NCBI GenBank assembly: GCA_002399565.1 | Contig: DHDW01000045.1 | Location: 20,870 to 28,181 of the forward strand | Source of the DNA: Bacteroidales bacterium UBA4866 | Lineage (GTDB): Bacteria; Bacteroidota; Bacteroidia; Bacteroidales; P3 | DNA length: 7,312 nucleotides | Reading direction: 5' to 3' | Shown here: positions 1 to 5,032 of the stretch, one piece after another | How the letters are laid out: each line of letters opens with the position of its first letter | How positions within the stretch are numbered: position 1 is the stretch's first letter | Position numbers and translations under genes: made by a program | Notes under the pieces: model-generated | Seen by the model: only the letters and a program-made list of their open reading frames with translations | Databases searched by the model: none | Told to the model about the DNA's origin: nothing

Positions 1-1
1 T

Positions 2-73
2 TCTTTCTTCGTTTTAATTTACCGCAAACAAGGTTTTATTTTCTCATCAGAATATTTAAAGGAAAATGTATGA
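2..73 (+). CDS. Possible C-terminal fragment of an upstream gene (unidentified)
   Basis: A reading frame is open from the left edge to a TGA at 71-73, giving 23 codons that begin SFFVLIYRKQ and end EYLKENV. The first residues are hydrophobic and the tail is charged, which would suit the end of a membrane protein, but the stretch is far too short to recognise a family. A second frame (1-102) is also open, so the choice rests on this frame having a more protein-like composition and on the inverted repeat with a T-run that starts at its stop codon. No minus-strand start codon lies here with a useful frame. This could simply be non-coding DNA. Confidence 0.25.
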   Translation, partial: SFFVLIYRKQGFIFSSEYLKENV

Positions 74-122
74 ATATTGATAAAGTAATCTCTTTTATCT
101 GATTTATCGGTCAATATTTTTT
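73..122 (+). terminator. Weak terminator-like inverted repeat with T-run
   Basis: The arms AATATTGA (73-80) and TCAATATT (111-118) are perfect 8-base complements, and the right arm runs into six T residues at 117-122. Inside the loop, TAAA at 81-84 can also pair with TTTA at 103-106. The long loop and lack of G-C pairs make this weak as an intrinsic terminator. Its position directly at the stop of the putative upstream gene is the main argument for it. Confidence 0.3.
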
Positions 123-212
123 GCAAATACTTTTAGAAAATTTTATTATTTAAATAACACAAGATTGTTGTGAAATAAATTCAGATAAGCTATTTAATTA
201 ATGATTTTAATT

Positions 213-242
213 GTAAGTTTGCAGAATAAAACATAAACTTAC
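213..242. repeat. Inverted repeat straddling the predicted transcription start
   Basis: GTAAGTTT (213-220) and AAACTTAC (235-242) are perfect 8-base inverted copies separated by 14 bases. The left arm coincides with the -7 element and the centre of symmetry (about 227-228) falls where transcription should start. The arm centres are 22 bases apart, about two helical turns. It could be an operator for a dimeric regulator or a weak leader hairpin. In AT-rich DNA an 8-base match of this kind can also arise by chance. Confidence 0.35.
214..221 (+). promoter_or_regulatory. Bacteroidota-type -7 promoter element for the NlpC/P60 gene
   Basis: TAAGTTTG matches the Bacteroidota -7 consensus TAnnTTTG exactly. 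Transcription would begin about 5-8 bases after the final G, near 227, leaving a leader of roughly 33 bases before the ATG at 261. No convincing -33 TTG lies at the usual distance upstream. The element forms most of the left arm of an inverted repeat described separately. Confidence 0.6.
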
Positions 243-260
243 TTATTATATATCTTTAAA

Positions 261-818
261 ATGAAGAAACTATACTTATATACATTATTAATTATTTCTG
301 CTCTCTCAATTTCAAGTTGCTCTTTATTAAAGAAGCCTTCTAATGAAGAAACAGTATGGGAAATTGAGTTTGACAATGAAAGAGATACTTCAAAGCCTAT
401 CAAAAAGGAGGAGGTTAAGATAGAGAATAAAACTTTGGCTAATTATTATGAAAGTTGGATAGGAACTCCTCACAGAATGGGAGGAACAACAAAGCAAGGA
501 GTTGATTGTAGTGGTTTTGTGCAGAATGTTTATAAGAATGTTTATGGAATAATGCTTCCTCGAACTGCTTCCGAAATGGAGAAAGCTCTTGAACCGATTG
601 AATCGAAATCATCTCTTAAGGAAGGTGATTTGGTTTTCTTTAGAAATAAGAGCAAGAAGGTGAGTCATGTTGGGATATATTTAAAAGACAATACTTTTGT
701 TCATACCTCAACTTCTCAAGGTGTTGTAATTACAAGTCTAAACGATAAGTATTGGACAAAACTATACTATAGGGGAGGAAGACATCCTAAGTTAAAGAAG
801 GTAAATGATAAAAAGTAA
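261..818 (+). CDS. NlpC/P60-family peptidoglycan endopeptidase, lipoprotein
   Basis: This 185-residue protein is a predicted lipoprotein. A hydrophobic leader ends in the lipobox ISSC with the lipidated Cys at residue 20, followed by a polar linker to about residue 56 and one NlpC/P60 domain (about 57-174). The domain shows the family signature GTPHRMGG (68-75), the nucleophile in VDCSGF (Cys83), and the two histidines of the triad at His136 (SHVGIY) and His148 (FVHTS). The spacings (53 and 12 residues) resemble MepS/Spr of E. coli. Such enzymes cleave peptide stems or cross-links of peptidoglycan, and all key residues are present. The residues after Cys20 (SLLKK) lack the acidic run that marks surface-exposed Bacteroidota lipoproteins, so a periplasm-facing location is inferred. 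The gene is alone on its strand, with its own promoter, and converges on lolA. The family is certain; the exact bond cleaved is not. Confidence 0.93.
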   Translation: MKKLYLYTLLIISALSISSCSLLKKPSNEETVWEIEFDNERDTSKPIKKEEVKIENKTLANYYESWIGTPHRMGGTTKQGVDCSGFVQNVYKNVYGIMLPRTASEMEKALEPIESKSSLKEGDLVFFRNKSKKVSHVGIYLKDNTFVHTSTSQGVVITSLNDKYWTKLYYRGGRHPKLKKVNDKK

Positions 819-825
819 TAAGTAA

Positions 826-861
826 AAGGTAAGAGTGAAAAATTAAAAGGGGATTTACCTT
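826..861 (-). terminator. Possible terminator hairpin in the convergent gap
   Basis: AAGGTAA (826-832) and TTACCTT (855-861) are perfect 7-base inverted copies, extendable by one G-T pair, with a 22-base loop. On the minus strand the hairpin is followed by a T-rich stretch (CCTTTTACTTATTA), so it would fit the end of the lolA transcript, although it includes the lolA stop codon. The plus-strand side has no T-run. It is the only terminator candidate between the two convergent genes and is weak. Confidence 0.3.
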
Positions 862-1496
862 AAGTCAACAACATTTGCAGTTGGATAGTTCTTTTTGTTG
901 AATACAAAATCGCTCTCTTTCAATGGAACTTTTGTTTTGTAGGTTGTTATATTATATGTATAGGATTTTGAAGAACGATAGTTTACTTCAATTGATGAAA
1001 TCCTATTGGTTTTAATATTAGTTTTAAGTCTTACTTTTGAAAACTCCGATTTAGTTTTTGGGATAAGGTCTATTATGTAATCCCCTTTCTCTTCTCTGAT
1101 TAGTTTTGGACGAAATTTAGAATTAGCCTCAGAAATAAACTTTGAAATATTAAGGATTTCGTTTTGTGAATTCTCAACACTATTTATCGTTACTTCATTT
1201 GTTTCTTGCTGATAAATCCAAATAGATGTTCCATCACAGAAAATCTTATTCCCTGAGAAATTCCCAAAATACTTGTTTCCTTTAAAAGAAAATTCTCCTT
1301 TTTGACCACTTGTTTTTACTCCTTTTTCTGTAAAAGAGAAAGAAATACTAATAGGGGATTCCGATTTTAGTTTTTGAGCAACAGAATTAATAATTTTTTC
1401 AGCTTTTGAATCAATAACAACTCCATTTTTAATGGATGTTTGAGAAAAAGCAAAGCTATTAATTAATATGAATAACAATAAAACAAATCTTTTCAT
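855..1496 (-). CDS. lolA: Outer-membrane lipoprotein carrier protein LolA
   Basis: This 213-residue periplasmic chaperone receives lipoproteins released by the LolCDE/LolF-type inner-membrane transporter and carries them to the outer membrane. A signal peptide spans residues 1-18 (cleavage likely at AFS|QT). The rest fits the LolA half-barrel: an amphipathic helix around 30-45, then beta strands including the hallmark FCDGTSIWIY (86-95) with QQETNEV after it. The C-terminus, FVFNKKNYPTANVVDLR (197-213), is typical of Bacteroidota LolA. The ATG at 1496 lies 4 bases after the ftsK stop, so the two are almost certainly cotranscribed. An ftsK-lolA pair also occurs in E. coli, which supports the name beyond weak sequence similarity. 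No LolB-like gene is visible, as expected for this phylum. The length matches the family and nothing is broken. Confidence 0.88.
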   Translation of the reverse strand: MKRFVLLLFILINSFAFSQTSIKNGVVIDSKAEKIINSVAQKLKSESPISISFSFTEKGVKTSGQKGEFSFKGNKYFGNFSGNKIFCDGTSIWIYQQETNEVTINSVENSQNEILNISKFISEANSKFRPKLIREEKGDYIIDLIPKTKSEFSKVRLKTNIKTNRISSIEVNYRSSKSYTYNITTYKTKVPLKESDFVFNKKNYPTANVVDLR

Positions 1497-1500
1497 AATC

Positions 1501-4131
1501 TTATTTTCCTAAATACTCTCTTAAAAGTTGGTCAAGCTCAACCTCTGTTTTAATTTTAACTTCTCTTGCTTTGGAGCCTTCAAATGGTCCAACAATTCCT
1601 GCTGCTTCCAATTGGTCAATAATTCTTCCAGCTCTATTATATCCAAGAGATAGTTTGCGTTGAATGATTGAAGTGGAGCCATGCTGAAGTGCAACAATAA
1701 TTCTTGCTGCTTCTTCAAATTTATCGTCAATTTGTCTTGGGTCAAATTCTTTGTTTGGCTCAGCGTTTTCATCAATGTATTCTGGAAGAAGGAAGGTTTC
1801 TGGATATCCTCTTTGATTGCCAACAAACTCTGCCATTTGTTCAATTTCTTGAGTGTCTATCAAAGCACATTGAATTCTTATCATATCATTGTTTACAGAA
1901 AGGAGTAAATCTCCTCTTCCTATCAATTGGTCAGCTCCAGATGCATCAAGAATAGTTCTGGAATCTATTTTAGAAGTAACTCTGAAAGCAACTCTTGCAG
2001 GGAAGTTCGCTTTGATAATACCTGTAATAATATTTACCGAAGGACGTTGAGTTGCAATAATAAGATGAATTCCAACTGCACGAGCTAATTGAGCTAAACG
2101 AGCAATAGGCATTTCAATTTCTTTTCCTGCTGTCATAATCAAATCTGCAAACTCATCAATAACCAAAACAATATATGGCAAATAGCGATGCCCTTCTTCA
2201 GGATTGAGTCTTCTTGAACAAAATTTAGGATTATATTCCTTAATATTCTTTACTTGTGCATTTTTCAATAAATCATATCTTTGATCCATTTCAATGCAAA
2301 GAGAGTTTAATGTTCTTACAACTTTTCTTGTGTCTGTTATTATGGCTTCATCTGAATCGGGAAGTTTTGCCAAATAATGTCTTTCAATTTTAGTATAAAG
2401 AGATAGTTCAACCTTTTTAGGGTCAACCATTACAAATTTCAATTCTGCAGGGTGTTTCTTGTATAGTAAAGAAGTTATAATTGCATTTAATCCTACAGAT
2501 TTTCCTTGTCCAGTTGCTCCAGCCATTAAAAGGTGAGGCATTTTAGTTAGGTCAGCAACATAAGGAAGATTTGAAATTGTTTTACCAATAGCAATTGGTA
2601 GTTCATATTTACAATTAACAAACTCAGGAGATTCAAGCATTGTTTTCATTGAAACAACTTGAGGATGCTGATTTGGAACTTCAATACCAATTGTTCCTCT
2701 TCCTGGAATAGGTGCAATTATACGTATTCCAAGTGCAGAAAGACTAAGAGCAATATCATCTTCAAGATTTTTAATCTTTGATATTCGTATTCCTGGAGCA
2801 GGAACAATTTCATAAAGAGTTACTGTTGGTCCAGGTGTTGCAACGATTTTTGAAATATCAATGCTATAATTTTTTAAGGTATTCACAATTCTGTCCTTGT
2901 TGGCAACAAGTTCTTCTTGCTTTACTTCTATGTTCTTTTCTTCGTAATTGATTAAGAATTCTGTTGAAGGTAGCATGAAAGATGATAAATCTTCTTTAGG
3001 ATCATAAGTAGTGTTTATCTTGTTTCTTTTAATGCTTTGTTCTAAAACAAAATCATCTTCTATAGGCTCTAATTCTTCTTTGAAATTATTATTAGGAGTT
3101 TCTATTTCAAAATCTACATTAGCGGTTGAAGAAAAGTTGTTAGGTAAGTTCTTATTATTAATCTCTAAATCTTTTTCTGCCTCTTGATTATTGTTCGGTT
3201 GAATTTGAAATTGACCTGGAGAATGTGATTTAACATTACTTGCTTTTACTTCAAATTGAAGAAGTTCTTCTTTTTCTTTATCAGTTAACCCGTCTTTATT
3301 GTTTATTTCTTGCCTTTCAATTTTGGAAGACTTAACTTCAAACTCTAAAACATTAGATGTGATTTCTTTTTCTTTAATTTCTTTTTCATCCTCTTTCTCT
3401 AAAATATTTTCTTTTTCAGTTAAAATTTCTTCGTTGATTGATAACTCTTCAGTAATAGCAATTTTTTCTTTTGGTTTTCTTTCAAAAAGTTTCCCCACAA
3501 AAGAATATTTTACTCCAAACATAAGCATTGGAAGGATAATAGAGAAAAAAATAAGTATAATTACTGCTCCTATTTTCCCTGCAAAAGCATGAAACCAAGA
3601 ATTTATCGAAATACCGACAACTCCAGCTAATTCAAAAAAATTATCAAAATTAAAGAAGTAAATAACATACCCAATTATGGCAGAAAGCCAAACCATTATT
3701 ATCAGGGTATAAATAATTATTCTCCAAAATTGACGAATAATTATTCCAAACAGTTTTAATCCTATTAAAGAAAAGATAACTACATATCCAAAAGCTGCGA
3801 CTCCAAAAGTTGCAACTATCATAATGTGTGAAAGAAAAGCACCTATTGCTCCTCCCCAATTTTTTATGTCTTTATTCCCGATTAATATATCGAGAGCAGA
3901 AGATGATTTGACAATATTATAGTCAATCGTCCATGAAATAAAAAAAGAGATAAAGGAAAAGACTAAAAAAACAGACAAAAGCACAAAGAAAGTTCCAAGT
4001 ACTCTTACGAATACTTCACTATGAATTACGGAAGAAGCCATTTGGATTGGCTTTTCTTTTTCTGTTGGTTTTTTCTTTATGTCTTTTTTGAAATCGTCAG
4101 TTGTAGCCTTTTTCTTTTTCTCTTGTTTCAC
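1501..4131 (-). CDS. ftsK: DNA translocase FtsK (SpoIIIE family)
   Basis: This 876-residue membrane-anchored ATPase pumps chromosomal DNA through the closing division septum and, in characterised species, activates XerCD at dif. A Lys-rich N-terminus (1-30) precedes four or five membrane spans (about 41-68, 94-130, 134-160, 186-207). An acidic, low-complexity linker runs to about 375, and the segment DPKEDLSSFMLP starts the motor at 377. The alpha/beta motor holds Walker A GATGQGKS (538-545), VDPKKVEL (569-576), Walker B IVLVIDE (654-660, Asp659-Glu660) and ATQRP (693-697). The gamma winged-helix DNA-reading domain (about 803-865) contains LGYNRAGRIIDQLEAAGIV. All catalytic residues are intact. 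The start is a GTG directly preceded in frame by a TAA; the next in-frame ATG (residue 31) would remove the basic tail that is common in FtsK. It is the middle gene of a three-gene operon, 25 bases after the preceding stop. Confidence 0.97.
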   Translation of the reverse strand: MKQEKKKKATTDDFKKDIKKKPTEKEKPIQMASSVIHSEVFVRVLGTFFVLLSVFLVFSFISFFISWTIDYNIVKSSSALDILIGNKDIKNWGGAIGAFLSHIMIVATFGVAAFGYVVIFSLIGLKLFGIIIRQFWRIIIYTLIIMVWLSAIIGYVIYFFNFDNFFELAGVVGISINSWFHAFAGKIGAVIILIFFSIILPMLMFGVKYSFVGKLFERKPKEKIAITEELSINEEILTEKENILEKEDEKEIKEKEITSNVLEFEVKSSKIERQEINNKDGLTDKEKEELLQFEVKASNVKSHSPGQFQIQPNNNQEAEKDLEINNKNLPNNFSSTANVDFEIETPNNNFKEELEPIEDDFVLEQSIKRNKINTTYDPKEDLSSFMLPSTEFLINYEEKNIEVKQEELVANKDRIVNTLKNYSIDISKIVATPGPTVTLYEIVPAPGIRISKIKNLEDDIALSLSALGIRIIAPIPGRGTIGIEVPNQHPQVVSMKTMLESPEFVNCKYELPIAIGKTISNLPYVADLTKMPHLLMAGATGQGKSVGLNAIITSLLYKKHPAELKFVMVDPKKVELSLYTKIERHYLAKLPDSDEAIITDTRKVVRTLNSLCIEMDQRYDLLKNAQVKNIKEYNPKFCSRRLNPEEGHRYLPYIVLVIDEFADLIMTAGKEIEMPIARLAQLARAVGIHLIIATQRPSVNIITGIIKANFPARVAFRVTSKIDSRTILDASGADQLIGRGDLLLSVNNDMIRIQCALIDTQEIEQMAEFVGNQRGYPETFLLPEYIDENAEPNKEFDPRQIDDKFEEAARIIVALQHGSTSIIQRKLSLGYNRAGRIIDQLEAAGIVGPFEGSKAREVKIKTEVELDQLLREYLGK

Positions 4132-4156
4132 TTATAATATACTTTTTCTAGTAGAA

Positions 4157-4858
4157 TTATATATCATCGCCACCTTGTCCACCTCCAAAAGCTTCAAAGA
4201 TAGTATTTATTATTTCTGTAAATTCTTCTTGAGATGTTTCTTCATATCCAGTTGGAAGGAGCATGTCTGCTTCTTTAACTTTACCTTCAATAATTTCGCT
4301 AACAGTGAAAGTGATTTTATACTTTTCAAGTTCAACAGGGAATTCAAATGGAACTCCTTTTAATCCTGGATAGAAGTACATATCCATATTAGGTCCTATT
4401 TCGTCGCAAACCCAAATGGTTTCCTTCTTTTCTGTCCCATCTTCTGATTTGAAAGTTACATTGACTTTTTTTGTATTTTTACCTGCAATAACTTTGGTTT
4501 CAGAAGTAAATTCATAAGTATTCTTTGCAATATCTTGGTCATCAACTTTTGATTTAACATACCATTTTCCTGTAGCACCTTCAACTGGGATTTGTGAAAA
4601 ATCAAATAGGGAATAAACTATTTTTGCTTCAGAATTAATGATTGTTGGCTCTTGGAACATGCTTAATACATTCTTGAATGTAGCTTTTTGATCATAAACC
4701 TTTACTTCAAAAGAAGTTGGAACTCCTTGAGGAACTTCTCCTTCCCAGTTAAGGGTGTATTTGATAGTGCCTTTAAATTTACCTTGTTGCGCAAAAACTT
4801 GTGAGGCAAACAAGCCTATTGTTAACACTAAGCAGATAGATAAGATTGTTTTTTTCAT
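4157..4858 (-). CDS. Secreted protein of unknown function, resembling DUF4412/GLPGLI-type proteins
   Basis: This 233-residue protein has a clear signal peptide (MKKTILSICL..., cleavage likely at VFA|QQ after residue 23), so it is periplasmic or exported. It has no lipobox Cys and no further membrane span. The mature part starts GKFKGTIKYTL and is predicted to be rich in beta strands. It contains KWYVKSKV, a charged KKETIWVCDEIG segment, and a C-terminal GLKGVPFEFPVE followed by a strand and the motif LLPTGYEE. This order recalls DUF4412 and GLPGLI proteins of Bacteroidota, whose biochemical role is not established; the assignment is by eye. The tail ends in FGGGQGGDDI. The start is the ATG at 4858; a longer frame opens at a TTG (4906) inside the promoter and is rejected. 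It is the first gene of the operon with ftsK and lolA and would share their transcript. Confidence 0.75.
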   Translation of the reverse strand: MKKTILSICLVLTIGLFASQVFAQQGKFKGTIKYTLNWEGEVPQGVPTSFEVKVYDQKATFKNVLSMFQEPTIINSEAKIVYSLFDFSQIPVEGATGKWYVKSKVDDQDIAKNTYEFTSETKVIAGKNTKKVNVTFKSEDGTEKKETIWVCDEIGPNMDMYFYPGLKGVPFEFPVELEKYKITFTVSEIIEGKVKEADMLLPTGYEETSQEEFTEIINTIFEAFGGGQGGDDI

Positions 4859-4903
4859 CTTTAAAATTTTATTTGTTCTACAATTTATTTTCTTTTTAAC
4901 ATA

Positions 4904-4911
4904 CAAAGGTA
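4904..4911 (-). promoter_or_regulatory. Bacteroidota-type -7 promoter element for the ftsK-lolA operon
   Basis: Read on the minus strand this is TACCTTTG, an exact match to TAnnTTTG. Transcription would start near 4898, giving a leader of about 40 bases before the ATG at 4858. A TTTG on the minus strand at 4930-4927 could be the -33 element, but the 15-base spacer is shorter than usual. No comparable element occurs in the 25-base and 4-base gaps downstream, so this promoter probably serves the secreted-protein gene, ftsK and lolA together. Confidence 0.6.
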
Positions 4912-4916
4912 CATTT

Positions 4917-4936
4917 TTTTTCTTAACAAAGAAAAA
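4917..4936. repeat. Perfect hairpin-like inverted repeat over the -33 region of the operon promoter
   Basis: TTTTTCTT (4917-4924) and AAGAAAAA (4929-4936) are perfect 8-base inverted copies around a 4-base centre (AACA). The repeat covers the spacer and -33 region of the minus-strand promoter and includes its only TTTG candidate. It may be an operator, an A/T-tract that bends DNA, or a chance product of A/T richness. Confidence 0.3.
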
Positions 4937-5006
4937 TTTCTAAAAGTTTTGAGTGATAAATTAAAAGAAAATGCAACGGAATAAGAGTTTTTATTCTATA
5001 TTTATG

Positions 5007-5014
5007 TACTTTTG
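5007..5014 (+). promoter_or_regulatory. Bacteroidota-type -7 promoter element for the ligase gene
   Basis: TACTTTTG matches TAnnTTTG exactly. Transcription would start near 5020, leaving a leader of only about a dozen bases before the ATG at 5033. No clear -33 TTG is seen upstream. The element decides the gene start, because the longest reading frame opens at a TTG (5012-5014) that is part of this promoter. Confidence 0.6.
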
Positions 5015-5032
5015 CATAAAATAAATCATTAT

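Noticed and set aside
115..123. TATTTTTTG as a possible extra promoter.
   Set aside because: It is one base too long for TAnnTTTG, and no gene starts in the following 130 bases; it is better read as the T-run of the inverted repeat.
1521..1955. Overlapping reading frames of 75-107 codons on both strands within the 3' part of ftsK.
   Set aside because: They are shadows of the conserved FtsK gamma/motor coding sequence, with no start context or recognisable protein.
3299..3592. Plus-strand reading frame of 97 codons opposite the ftsK linker, rich in Ser and Phe.
   Set aside because: The composition is what results from reading the complement of Lys/Glu-rich codons; there is no promoter and no family resemblance.
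3650..4363. Further frames opposite or inside the membrane region of ftsK and the end of the secreted-protein gene.
   Set aside because: They lie across well-supported genes and have no independent start signals.
4859..4906. N-terminal extension of the secreted protein starting at a TTG (4906).
   Set aside because: The TTG is part of the minus-strand -7 element, the extension is basic and polar, and the ATG at 4858 begins a textbook signal peptide.
5012..5032. N-terminal extension of the ligase-family protein starting at a TTG (5012).
   Set aside because: The TTG is the end of the TACTTTTG promoter element, so transcription starts downstream of it; the ATG at 5033 fits.
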